IMG/VR virus record: IMGVR_UViG_3300011115_000270
Span: 1-21,019 of that record
Length of the DNA: 21,019 nucleotides
Direction: 5' to 3' (one strand)
Origin: a virus
Shown here: positions 6,681 through 13,222 of the stretch, one piece after another
Numbering within the stretch: the stretch's first letter is position 1
Layout of the letters: every line of letters begins with the position of its first letter
The notes under the pieces: generated by a model
Databases searched by the model: none
What the model was told of the DNA's origin: nothing
What the model saw: only the letters and a program-made list of their open reading frames with translations
Translations under genes and position numbers: made by a program

Positions 6681-7195
6681 AAACATGTTCTTCATGCAGG
6701 GTAGAAAAACCCGCAGACCAATTTGTAAGGGCGCAATGTAAACCTTGCCGCAATCAAAAAATTATGGCGTGGCGCAAGGCAAACCCGGACAGATGCAGGG
6801 CTGCAAAACAAAAGTACTACGCTTCGGATAAAGGTAAAACGCAGAAACGTAAAGAAGACGCCGCATATGTAGCGTCCGGGGGTAAGGCCCTTTCTGAACG
6901 TAAACGTGCGGAACAACCTGTATCTGAGGCTAGAAAACAAGCCAGACTCCGGTATCAATTGATGCGCCGGTCTGGTGAAAAAGTACTTAACCCATTTGAT
7001 GCTTGGGTATTGAAAGAAGCTGTCGAACTTGCCCGGTTGCGTAAGCAAGTATGTGGTGGGGAATGGCATGTGGACCACATTGTCCCAGTCAGCAAAGGTG
7101 GGCTATGCACACACGACAACTTACAAGTTGTCCCGGCCTATTGGAACCGGTCAAAATCCAACAAACACACCGAGCAATTTTTTGCCCGTGCTTAA
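6677..7195 (+). CDS. HNH endonuclease with N-terminal zinc finger
   Basis: A DNA-cutting enzyme of the HNH family. The catalytic region is at residues 128-163: HVDHIVPVSKGG (131-142) holds the HxxH/DH pair, followed by DNLQVVPAYWNRSKSNK, which supplies the conserved Asn and the final Asn/Lys. Four cysteines near the N-terminus (C4, C7, C21, C24) form a likely zinc finger. A basic, Lys/Arg-rich linker joins the parts. ATG 6677 overlaps the stop of the GroES-like gene (ATGA). It may be a free-standing homing endonuclease inserted among head genes, or an HNH protein that assists packaging, as known for some phages. The sequence does not decide between these. Confidence 0.88.
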   Translation: MKTCSSCRVEKPADQFVRAQCKPCRNQKIMAWRKANPDRCRAAKQKYYASDKGKTQKRKEDAAYVASGGKALSERKRAEQPVSEARKQARLRYQLMRRSGEKVLNPFDAWVLKEAVELARLRKQVCGGEWHVDHIVPVSKGGLCTHDNLQVVPAYWNRSKSNKHTEQFFARA

Positions 7196-7205
7196 GGAGT
7201 AATGT

Positions 7206-8153
7206 ATGCCTGAATATGATGAGTTTGACTTCCCTGATGAGGTAGAGGCTAAGGCTTCTGCCAAGGTAGAGGAAAAGTTTGAGGTGGAGATTGAAGACGA
7301 TACTCCGCCCCAAGACCGTGGCCGCAAACCCGCGCCTCCGGTTGATGACCCCACTGAAGACGAGTTGGCTGGCTACGACGAGAAAGTCCAAGCGCGTATC
7401 AAAAAGTTCACCCGTGGTTATCACGATGAACGCCGCGCCAAGGAAGAAGCTCTGCGTGAACGCCAAGCCGCCGAAGCGTTTGCCAAGCAGGTGTTTGAAG
7501 AGAACAAGCGCCTCCAGCAACAGCTATCTACGGGCAGTAAAGCTTATATCGAGCAGTCCCAGCACAGCGCAGAAAGTGAACTTACTTCAGCCAAGAAGAA
7601 GTACAAAGATGCGTATGAGGCCGGGGATGTGGATGCGCTAACTGAAGCGCAGGCTGAGATTGCCGCAGCAACCTTGAAGATTGATAAGACGCGCAATATG
7701 CGTCCCGTTGAAGTCGAGGAGAAAGAATATACCCCCGCGCAAAATGCTGCACCGCAACAACAGAAACTTAGCCCCCGCGCTCAGAAATGGGCCGACAGCA
7801 ACCAAGATTGGTGGGGTAGGAATGAAGAAATGACAATGCTCGCTATGGGTATTGACAGAAGGTTGCAAAAGGAGTATGGTGCCGAGTATGTGGGTACTGA
7901 AGAGTACTTCCGCACCATCGATAAAACGATGCGCAAAAGATTTCCTGAGCATTTTGAAGATGTTCAGAGCGAAGAACCGGACGAGGAACCAACTCCCCGC
8001 CGTGCAACTAAAGCTACTGTCGTGGCACCCGCTGCGCGTAGCACATCGCCTAACCGTATTCGGTTGAAGGCATCCGAAGCCGCCACTGCGCGTCGTCTTG
8101 GGGTACCTTTGGAAGAATATGCTCGTCAGGTTGCTTTACTTAAAAGAGGTTAA
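7206..8153 (+). CDS. Head scaffolding protein (probable)
   Basis: Probable internal scaffold that guides capsid assembly and is then removed. It is 315 aa, very rich in charged residues, with an acidic start (MPEYDEFDFPDEVEAKASAK). A long predicted coiled coil at about residues 55-160 contains RRAKEEALRERQAAEAFAKQ and an Ala/Glu-rich repeat-like stretch. The C-terminal end is basic (ARRLGVPLEEYARQVALLKRG), as often seen where scaffolds bind the capsid protein. It lies after the portal and before the capsid gene, the usual place. AAGGAG precedes ATG 7206 at a good distance. Assigned by composition and position; no catalytic motif is present. Confidence 0.78.
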   Translation: MPEYDEFDFPDEVEAKASAKVEEKFEVEIEDDTPPQDRGRKPAPPVDDPTEDELAGYDEKVQARIKKFTRGYHDERRAKEEALRERQAAEAFAKQVFEENKRLQQQLSTGSKAYIEQSQHSAESELTSAKKKYKDAYEAGDVDALTEAQAEIAAATLKIDKTRNMRPVEVEEKEYTPAQNAAPQQQKLSPRAQKWADSNQDWWGRNEEMTMLAMGIDRRLQKEYGAEYVGTEEYFRTIDKTMRKRFPEHFEDVQSEEPDEEPTPRRATKATVVAPAARSTSPNRIRLKASEAATARRLGVPLEEYARQVALLKRG

Positions 8154-8155
8154 AA

Positions 8156-8614
8156 ATGGCTGAAGTTAAACAAAATCGTTTAGACCGTGAACTGGATACC
8201 CGCTCTGACTGGGCCCGCCCTGATAAATGGCGTGCCCCAGAAACGCTTCCACAACCTAACCCCCGCCCCGGCTGGAGTCACAGGTATGTTCGCATCAGCT
8301 TTTTGGGTCAACCCGACCCATCTAACATCTCTGGAAAGTTACGCGAAGGCTACGAACCCGTGAAAGCGGATGAATACCCCGAGCTTATGGTGCACGCCGT
8401 TGTCGATGGCCGCTTCAAGGGCAATATCGAAATTGGTGGGTTGGTGCTTTGCCGCATTCCGGCTGAGTTCATGTCACAACGGGATAAACATTATTCCGAC
8501 TTGAACAAGTCTCAGATTGAATCGGTTGACAACAACTATCTTCGTAACAGTGACCCTAAGATGCCTATGTTCGCAGAACGCAAATCTAAGGTCACATTTG
8601 GTTCAGGTTCTTAA
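8156..8614 (+). CDS. Conserved-type head-region protein (152 aa), unknown role
   Basis: No family that I can name. It starts two bases after the scaffold stop, with AAGAGG upstream in the scaffold end. The N-terminus is polar and Pro/Trp-rich (WARPDKWRAPETLPQPNPRP). A middle part looks like a small mixed fold with WSHRYVRISFLG, LMVHAVVDGRFKGNIEIGGL and LVLCRIPAEFM. The C-terminus ends Lys/Gly/Ser-rich. It has no membrane segment or zinc motif. Position between scaffold and the probable decoration protein suggests an assembly or minor head role, which is inference. Confidence 0.75.
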   Translation: MAEVKQNRLDRELDTRSDWARPDKWRAPETLPQPNPRPGWSHRYVRISFLGQPDPSNISGKLREGYEPVKADEYPELMVHAVVDGRFKGNIEIGGLVLCRIPAEFMSQRDKHYSDLNKSQIESVDNNYLRNSDPKMPMFAERKSKVTFGSGS

Positions 8615-8632
8615 TTTTTTCTAGGAGTTTTT

Positions 8633-9466
8633 ATGGCATATCCTGTCGTATCAGCGCCGTACGGTCTCTTGCCGCAGAACCTTATTGGAGGTCAAGTATT
8701 TGCTGGTTCCACCCGCATGTACAACATCCAGTACGGTTACGCGACTGACATCTTCTACGGTGACTTTGTTGTTCTATCCCGTGGCTTTGCCACACGCGCC
8801 TCGGTTACTACCGGCACTGGTCTGAATCAGACCGTTGGTATTTTCTTGGGTTGCACCTACACCAACCCCACGACTAAGCAGAAGCTGTTCTCTCAGTATT
8901 GGCCCGCAAGCACCGCTGCCGGTGACTGCCAAGCCTATATCTTGGATGACCCTGATGCCGTGTTCAAGGCGGTTGTTTGCAGTTCCGGCACTACCGTTGC
9001 TTCTGGCGCTATGGCGATGATTGGCACTAACCTGTCAGCCATCAACAACACCGGCAGCACCAACACCGGTAACTCGGCTAACGCTGTTTTGGCTCCTTCG
9101 GACACTCCTGTTACCACCACCCTGCCTTTGCGCATGATTGGTCTGGTTACGGATACCGCAGTTTCCTTGGGTACTGCTACTTATAGTTCGGGTACTACTA
9201 CCCTGACCGTGAGTGCTCTGCCTTTTGCACTGCCCGTTGGTACGGACGTTTCTGTGTTGACTACTAGTGGTCAGCTTGCACAGACTGGTTCTTTTGTGGA
9301 TACCGCAGCAGCCGCTGGCGCAACCTCCGTTGTGCTGAACCAAGCCGCGTCTTTCACTCTGAACTCGGGTGTTTACACCTCGACCGTCGTTTTCACCCAG
9401 TACCCCGAAATCTTGGTTAAGTTCAACCAAGGTCTGCACGGTTACTACTCTGCCACTGGCGCATAA
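8633..9466 (+). CDS. Probable head decoration or minor capsid protein
   Basis: A structural protein of 277 aa directly upstream of the major capsid gene. The N-terminal part (AYPVVSAPYGLLPQNLIGG, then YATDIFYGDFVVLSRGFATR) resembles phage head-surface proteins with an initial beta barrel. Residues about 175-255 form a Thr/Ser/Val-rich beta domain (TATYSSGTTTLTVSALP, ATSVVLNQAASFTLNSG) that interrupts the more usual sequence before the terminal VVFTQYPEILVKFNQGLHGY. A strong ribosome binding site (CTAGGAG) precedes ATG 8633. Pairing with the capsid gene supports a role in coating or stabilising the capsid. It could instead be a head fibre or other structural subunit. Confidence 0.7.
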   Translation: MAYPVVSAPYGLLPQNLIGGQVFAGSTRMYNIQYGYATDIFYGDFVVLSRGFATRASVTTGTGLNQTVGIFLGCTYTNPTTKQKLFSQYWPASTAAGDCQAYILDDPDAVFKAVVCSSGTTVASGAMAMIGTNLSAINNTGSTNTGNSANAVLAPSDTPVTTTLPLRMIGLVTDTAVSLGTATYSSGTTTLTVSALPFALPVGTDVSVLTTSGQLAQTGSFVDTAAAAGATSVVLNQAASFTLNSGVYTSTVVFTQYPEILVKFNQGLHGYYSATGA

Positions 9467-9476
9467 GGAGTAAATC

Positions 9477-10388
9477 ATGGCTATTTCACGCGCACAGCTA
9501 CTTAAAGAGTTGCTCCCCGGATTGAACGCTTTGTTCGGTCTGGAGTACGCCCGCTACGGCGAAGAGCACAAGGAAATCTACGAAACCGAAACCTCGGAGC
9601 GTAGCTTTGAAGAGGAAACCAAGCTGTCTGGCTTCTCCGCCGCTCCGGTGAAGAACGAGGGCTCTGCCATTGCTTATGACAATGCGCAGGAAGCTTGGAC
9701 CACTCGCTACAACCACGAGACCATCGCTTTGGGCTTCTCCATCACTGAAGAAGCAGTGGAAGACAATCTGTACGACAGTCTGTCTGCCCGCTACACCAAG
9801 GCTCTGGCCCGTGCTATGGCGTACACCAAGCAGGTTAAAGCTGCTGCTGTTATCAACAACGGTTTCTCCGCAGCTTATGCTGGTGGCGACGGCGTTGCTC
9901 TGTTCAGCACTGCTCACCCGCTGGTCAATGGTGGCACCAACAGCAATCGTCCTTCCACCGCTGCCGACTTGAACGAGACTTCCTTGGAAGCCGCCGTTAT
10001 TCAAATCGCTGCTTGGACCGACGAGCGTGGTCTGTTGATTGCTGCTAAGCCTAAGAAGCTGATTGTTCCACCATCTCTGCAATTCGTTGCTACCCGTCTG
10101 TTGGAAACCAGCCTCCGTGTTGGTACTACCGACAACGATATCAACGCGTTGAAGAACAACGGTTCGATTCCTGAAGGTTACACAATTAACCACTTCTTGA
10201 CGGACAGCAACGGCTGGTATCTGACCACTGACGTGCCTAACGGTATGAAGCACTTTGTGCGTTCGCCTTTGGCTAACTCAATGGACGGTGATTTTGACAC
10301 CGGAAACGTACGTTACAAGGCCCGCGAGCGTTATTCGTTCGGCTGGTCTGACCCTCTGGGTATGTACGGTTCGCCCGGTTCGTCCTAA
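9477..10388 (+). CDS. Major capsid protein
   Basis: Main shell subunit, 303 aa, of the HK97-like fold by inference. It follows the probable decoration protein and ends the first rightward unit before a strong terminator, the usual place for a capsid gene. Features typical of this capsid group include an N-terminal helical arm (SRAQLLKELLPGLNALFGLE), a TRYNHETIALGFSITEEAVE segment at about residues 75-95, GVALFSTAHPLVNGG near the middle, and a PKKLIVPPSLQFVATRLLET segment of the core domain. The C-terminus reads RERYSFGWSDPLGMYGSPG. AAGGAG lies seven to eight bases before ATG 9477. Codons lean towards GCT/GGT/CTG, as in highly expressed genes. Confidence 0.9.
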   Translation: MAISRAQLLKELLPGLNALFGLEYARYGEEHKEIYETETSERSFEEETKLSGFSAAPVKNEGSAIAYDNAQEAWTTRYNHETIALGFSITEEAVEDNLYDSLSARYTKALARAMAYTKQVKAAAVINNGFSAAYAGGDGVALFSTAHPLVNGGTNSNRPSTAADLNETSLEAAVIQIAAWTDERGLLIAAKPKKLIVPPSLQFVATRLLETSLRVGTTDNDINALKNNGSIPEGYTINHFLTDSNGWYLTTDVPNGMKHFVRSPLANSMDGDFDTGNVRYKARERYSFGWSDPLGMYGSPGSS

Positions 10389-10389
10389 T

Positions 10390-10405
10390 CTAGGGTTTAC
10401 CCTAG
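10390..10405. promoter_or_regulatory. CTAGGG-TTTA-CCCTAG inverted repeat after the capsid gene
   Basis: A perfect six-base inverted repeat around TTTA, starting two bases after the capsid stop codon and just before the terminator hairpin. The same TAGGG-N4-CCCTA pattern occurs at 14242-14255 and 14368-14381. The word TAGGGTTTAC also occurs at 357-366 and, inverted, at 92-101. It could be a binding site or an RNA element; no function is shown. Confidence 0.5.
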
Positions 10406-10410
10406 TTGAG

Positions 10411-10436
10411 AGGGGCCCCTTCGGGGGCCCTTTTTA
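10411..10436 (+). terminator. Strong Rho-independent terminator after the capsid gene
   Basis: GGGCCCC (10413-10419) pairs with GGGGCCC (10424-10430) around a TTCG tetraloop, and the stem extends with G-T and A-T pairs into a run of five T residues. This is a textbook terminator ending the packaging/head unit. Some read-through to downstream structural genes is likely. Confidence 0.92.
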
Positions 10437-10440
10437 TTTA

Positions 10441-10469
10441 TTGCACCCCCCTGAAAAATGGTGTATATT
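10441..10469 (+). promoter_or_regulatory. Sigma70-type promoter for the second structural unit
   Basis: TTGCAC (10441-10446) and TATATT (10464-10469) are separated by exactly 17 bases, right after the terminator. Transcription should begin near 10476 and yield a leader of about 84 bases before ATG 10560. Each hexamer has one or two mismatches to consensus. The terminator-promoter pair allows separate dosing of downstream virion genes. Confidence 0.78.
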
Positions 10470-10478
10470 GCACTCACT

Positions 10479-10535
10479 CCGGGGTTACCGGCGCATCAAA
10501 CTAGTCCCGGCTAGACGACATACCGATTGATGCGC
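10479..10535 (+). ncRNA. Structured mRNA leader
   Basis: GCGCATCAA (10491-10499) is exactly complementary to TTGATGCGC (10527-10535), giving a nine-pair stem enclosing 27 bases. Inside it CTAG/CTAG around TCCCGG may form a small hairpin, and CCGG-GGTTA-CCGG (10479-10491) may compete at the 5' side. The stem ends 24 bases before the ATG and leaves the ribosome binding site (AAGGA) free. It is probably an mRNA-stabilising leader or regulatory element. No known riboswitch class is recognised. Confidence 0.5.
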
Positions 10536-10559
10536 TTCACTTGTATGTAAGGACTCATC

Positions 10560-11090
10560 ATGGGATTCGCTACTCACCTTGGCCCGTGGCTGCTTGGCAC
10601 TGTTAAAAACACCACCGGCACTACCGTAGGCACTATTGAAAACCTCGGCGCGACCGTTGTTTCTCAGACCTTCAAGAAGGACTACACAGGTCAAGCTGCT
10701 TCGGCAACCACTGACACCATCTGCGTACTCCCCGCAGGCGCTCAGATTGTCAACATCATGATTGACACCACCGTCGCGTTTACCGGCTCTACCGCCGCTA
10801 ACGTCAGCATCGGTGATGGCACTACCGCCGCTTTGTATTGGGCCTCTACCGATGTGACCTCTGCTGGCCGTGCTGCTATCAGCGGCGCAGCAGCTAAGTT
10901 GGGCGCATGGTGTGGTGCAGCATCTACCGCATCCCCCAACGGTGTTGGTATCGGTTCGACAGACGTGAAGGTCGTTGCCACAATGACCCCAACCGTTGCT
11001 GCGGTGACCGCTGGTACTGTGCAGTACACAATCCAGTACGTTGTTGCTAACTCCAACGGCGCTCAGTTCCCATCGCCCACTGAACAGTAA
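10560..11090 (+). CDS. Probable virion surface/structural protein (176 aa)
   Basis: The first gene of the second unit, with its own promoter and AAGGA before ATG 10560. The product is rich in Thr, Ala, Val and Gly and almost free of Lys and Glu after residue 45. It has alternating beta-strand patterns (AQIVNIMIDTTVAFTGSTAA, DVKVVATMTPTVAAVTAGTV), a composition typical of phage head or tail surface proteins. It has a short N-terminal stretch GFATHLGPWLLGTVKNTTGT but no convincing signal peptide. A separate strong promoter right after the capsid gene suggests a high copy number, as for decoration or head-fibre proteins. No precise family is claimed. Confidence 0.75.
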   Translation: MGFATHLGPWLLGTVKNTTGTTVGTIENLGATVVSQTFKKDYTGQAASATTDTICVLPAGAQIVNIMIDTTVAFTGSTAANVSIGDGTTAALYWASTDVTSAGRAAISGAAAKLGAWCGAASTASPNGVGIGSTDVKVVATMTPTVAAVTAGTVQYTIQYVVANSNGAQFPSPTEQ

Positions 11091-11097
11091 TTAGTCT

Positions 11098-11118
11098 CGG
11101 GGGCTTCGGCCCCCGCTT
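11098..11118 (+). terminator. UUCG-loop hairpin, weak terminator or attenuator
   Basis: CGGGGGC (11098-11104) pairs with GCCCCCG (11109-11115) around TTCG, seven bases after the stop of the 176-aa gene. It is followed only by CTTTA, so termination is probably partial. Such a hairpin could protect the upstream message and lower expression of the small genes that follow. Confidence 0.65.
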
Positions 11119-11133
11119 TATAGGAGATTGATT

Positions 11134-11412
11134 ATGATGCAGACAGACGTTAAAGCTACGCACGTAGAAGCTACGGGCACAGTGGTATCTGGGCGCAACC
11201 GCCTCAAGGCATACCATTGCATTTCCGGTGGGACAGCAGGTGACGTTATTTTCCGAGACGGAGGTGCTTCTGGCACGATTCGCCTGCAATTTAATATTGG
11301 TACAGGTACGCAACCCGTTTCATTGCTCATCCCCAGCGAAGGCATTTTGTTCAATACGGACATCCATGTAACGCTTCCTACCGCCGCAAAAATTACGACG
11401 TTCTATGGCTAA
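11134..11412 (+). CDS. Small beta-rich structural protein (92 aa)
   Basis: Unrecognised by name. Begins MMQTDVKATHVEATGTVVSG and consists mainly of beta-prone segments (GDVIFRDGGASGTIRLQFNI, VSLLIPSEGILFNTDIHVTL), with a pattern like small trimeric or surface virion proteins. AGGAG lies seven bases before ATG 11134. ATG 11137 is a possible alternative, and an upstream TTG at 11128 is too close to the ribosome binding site. The end overlaps the next start by eight bases. Position between a probable surface protein and the small basic gene cluster suggests a virion component. Confidence 0.72.
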   Translation: MMQTDVKATHVEATGTVVSGRNRLKAYHCISGGTAGDVIFRDGGASGTIRLQFNIGTGTQPVSLLIPSEGILFNTDIHVTLPTAAKITTFYG

Positions 11413-11659
11413 GAAAAACCCCTCTCTTGCAGTTGGTCGTGGCGAGAAGCTGCCCGTTTCCAAGGGGGCTGGTTTGACGGCTAAGGGCCGTGCCAAGTAC
11501 AACGCTGCAACAGGCAGCAATCTCAAAGCTCCGCAGCCGCAAGGTGGCCCGCGCAAGAAGTCATTCTGTGCTCGTATGAGCGGTATGCCGGGGCCAATGA
11601 AAGACGAGAACGGGAAGCCAACCCGTAAAGCTGCCTCTTTGGCAAGATGGAAATGTTAG
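11405..11659 (+). CDS. Small basic protein (84 aa), Lys/Gly-rich cluster
   Basis: Strongly basic, without membrane segment. Key stretches are KLPVSKGAGLTAKGRAKYNA, PRKKSFCARMSGMPGPMKD and the C-terminal RKAASLARWKC. The FCARM...KC arrangement with two cysteines could be structural. It resembles a small conserved phage family of unknown function that I know from other genomes, but I cannot confirm the family name. ATG 11405 overlaps the previous gene's stop codon, so translation is probably coupled. It is the first of several small basic genes up to 13833. DNA-associated or head-internal roles are guesses from charge. Confidence 0.78.
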   Translation: MAKKNPSLAVGRGEKLPVSKGAGLTAKGRAKYNAATGSNLKAPQPQGGPRKKSFCARMSGMPGPMKDENGKPTRKAASLARWKC

Positions 11660-11668
11660 GAACACAAA

Positions 11669-11893
11669 ATGGCTGATATCAAATACACAGACTCAACCCC
11701 CGTAGATGAGCCCGTGGCTCCTCCTCCAAAAAAGAAATCTTCCGCTACCAAGCAATCCAAGCCTGTTCTTTACCCTGACTCCGTCCCAGTGGATGAGCCA
11801 GTCCGTAAAGCGGCTGGTGGCTCGGTATCCAGCGCATCTTCTCGTGCAGATGGTGTTGCCCAACGCGGCAAGACAAAAGGACGGATGTGCTAA
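11669..11893 (+). CDS. Small protein (74 aa) with shared C-terminal basic tail
   Basis: The N-terminal half contains two similar acidic/proline units (TDSTPVDEPV at about 7-16 and PDSVPVDEPV at about 36-45) separated by a Lys-rich linker. The last 25 residues carry the tail GGSVSSASSRADGVAQRGKT followed by KGRMC. Almost the same tail ends the 203-aa protein at 12611 and a related one occurs in the 154-aa protein at 12136. Its synonymous codons differ from those copies, indicating selection on the protein sequence. Starts at ATG 11669 after a short gap with a weak ribosome binding site. Function unknown. Confidence 0.72.
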   Translation: MADIKYTDSTPVDEPVAPPPKKKSSATKQSKPVLYPDSVPVDEPVRKAAGGSVSSASSRADGVAQRGKTKGRMC

Positions 11894-12136
11894 ATGGAAT
11901 CGCTCAACACAGTATGGTCTGCGGGCCTAACAATGGCTACGACGGTAATCGGTTTTCTAATCAAGGAAAAATTTGCAGAACTGAACCGGATAAGCATTTT
12001 GCTCAACAAGACCCGAGAGGAAATTGCTCGTGATTACGTTACTCAAACAGAAATTCAGCGCATTACTGACCACATTGACCAACGCTTTAACAAGCTTGAA
12101 GCAAAAATTGACCAGCTTCTTCGTGCGGGGAAATGA
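11894..12136 (+). CDS. Membrane-anchored coiled-coil protein (80 aa), possible lysis accessory
   Basis: One hydrophobic segment near the N-terminus (about residues 7-23, VWSAGLTMATTVIGFLI) is followed by a polar, probably coiled-coil domain ending TEIQRITDHIDQRFNKLEAK and IDQLLRAGK. This single-span plus coiled-coil layout resembles XhlA/holin-associated or spanin-like small phage proteins, but no specific family is established. It directly abuts the preceding stop codon and overlaps the next start (ATGA), so it is expressed within the structural operon. A role in the virion or tail-membrane contact is equally possible. Confidence 0.75.
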   Translation: MESLNTVWSAGLTMATTVIGFLIKEKFAELNRISILLNKTREEIARDYVTQTEIQRITDHIDQRFNKLEAKIDQLLRAGK

Positions 12137-12600
12137 TGCCAGCGACAAGCGCTAAGCAAAAGAAATTCATGGATGCTGCAGCGCACAACAAAGCGTTTGC
12201 CCAGCAGTCCGGGGTACCTCAGTCCGTTGCAAAAGACTTTAGCGAAGCTAGCAAAGGAATGAAGTTTGGTAAGGGGCCTAAATCACGGGCCGATTTGCAA
12301 CGCATCAACAAGCCTGAGACTCGACAAGGCAAAATGGAACTATTTAAGAAAGGTGGTGACACTATGGCTACTAAGATGAACCCCGGTTTTATGGCGATGA
12401 TGGCTAAGAAGAAGGGCGCTGCTCCTTCCGCAATGGGTAAGCCGACCATGAAAAAAGGTATGGACGTGGCTAAAGACGGCATGAAGAAGATGGCTTCTGG
12501 CGGTCTGGCTGCTGGCCACAAGAGCGCCGACGGTATTGCCTCCAAGGGCAAGACCAAGGCTCGTCAAGTGAAGATGAACAAGGGCGGCATGGCTTGCTAA
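12136..12600 (+). CDS. Small basic two-part protein (154 aa) with KGG-type tail
   Basis: The N-terminal part (MPATSAKQKKFMDAAAHNKA then VPQSVAKDFSEASKGMKFGK) is a pattern I know from many phage small proteins of unknown function. The second part from about residue 77 (MATKMNPGFMAMMAKKKG) is Met/Lys/Gly-rich and ends with GHKSADGIASKGKTKARQ and KGGMAC, a variant of the tail found in two neighbours. ATG 12136 follows GGGG at a suitable distance; ATG 12133 one codon earlier is also possible. An internal ATG at 12364, preceded by AAGGTGG, could produce the second part alone. The two parts may be a fusion of separate genes. Confidence 0.75.
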   Translation: MPATSAKQKKFMDAAAHNKAFAQQSGVPQSVAKDFSEASKGMKFGKGPKSRADLQRINKPETRQGKMELFKKGGDTMATKMNPGFMAMMAKKKGAAPSAMGKPTMKKGMDVAKDGMKKMASGGLAAGHKSADGIASKGKTKARQVKMNKGGMAC

Positions 12601-12610
12601 GGAGCTAATC

Positions 12611-13222
12611 ATGGCTGATGAAGAAAAAACTTCCCCCAAGCGTCCTGACCAAAGCCGTCTCAAGGTCACTAAAGAAGAGCTAGAGGCATCGGGCCTTAGC
12701 TTGCGTGACTACATGAACAAACAGCTTGGGCTGAAACGTCGAGATGGCTCTGCTCCCGAGTCTGCTTCTACTGCAAAAGCCCCTGCAAAAGCCCCTGCAA
12801 AAGCCGCTATGTCTACCTCTGAAACGGCGGCGAATAACTTGGACTTTGACCCAGCAAGGAACAGCAGTGATAGGTTGGCAGAATCTCGGTACCGAACCAT
12901 GGAAGCTCAGCGTAGGTCTGATGACTACGGTGAAACAGCAAAGACCAACGCAGAAGTTGAAGCTAGGAACAAGCTGACGGACAAAGACTTTAATTCTTTG
13001 GGGAACATCCAACGCCGTAAAGCCGCCGTAGATACCGTGAAAAGCATTCCTTCTGCTATTGGGGACTACGTAAGTAGCCTTGGGGCACGAGAGCAAAAAC
13101 ACGGAACGTACGTAAAAGACGGCAAAGTGGTGAAGTACGCCAAAGGTGGCTCGGTCTCTAGCGCTTCCAGCCGTGGCGATGGTTGTGCGCAACGGGGCAA
13201 AACCAAAGGCCGTTATCTATGA
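12611..13222 (+). CDS. Protein (203 aa) with SAP-like start and shared basic tail
   Basis: Residues about 18-40 (KVTKEELEASGLSLRDYMNK) form a short helical motif seen in phage proteins of unknown role. A low-complexity hinge (AKAPAKAPAKA, about residues 55-65) is encoded by a 12-bp tandem repeat. The middle is charged and helical. The end, residues 178-203, is YAKGGSVSSASSRGDGCAQR plus GKTKGRYL, nearly identical to the end of the 74-aa protein at 11669. AAGGAG lies six to seven bases before ATG 12611. It may be an unstructured or DNA-associated internal protein. Function is not known. Confidence 0.78.
   Translation: MADEEKTSPKRPDQSRLKVTKEELEASGLSLRDYMNKQLGLKRRDGSAPESASTAKAPAKAPAKAAMSTSETAANNLDFDPARNSSDRLAESRYRTMEAQRRSDDYGETAKTNAEVEARNKLTDKDFNSLGNIQRRKAAVDTVKSIPSAIGDYVSSLGAREQKHGTYVKDGKVVKYAKGGSVSSASSRGDGCAQRGKTKGRYL
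12771..12806 (+). repeat. 12-bp tandem repeat inside the 203-aa gene
   Basis: CTGCAAAAGCCC occurs at 12771-12782 and 12783-12794, and a third copy at 12795-12806 differs in its last base. It encodes an Ala-Lys-Ala-Pro hinge. Exact copies suggest recent slippage expansion, so the copy number may vary between related phages. Confidence 0.85.

Noticed and set aside
9498-10253. 251-codon minus-strand frame opposite the major capsid gene
   Set aside because: A shadow of the capsid coding sequence; codon bias of a highly expressed gene often opens the opposite frame.
12771-12806. 12-bp tandem repeats as a regulatory iteron
   Set aside because: They are in frame inside a gene and encode an Ala-Lys-Ala-Pro hinge, which explains them fully.
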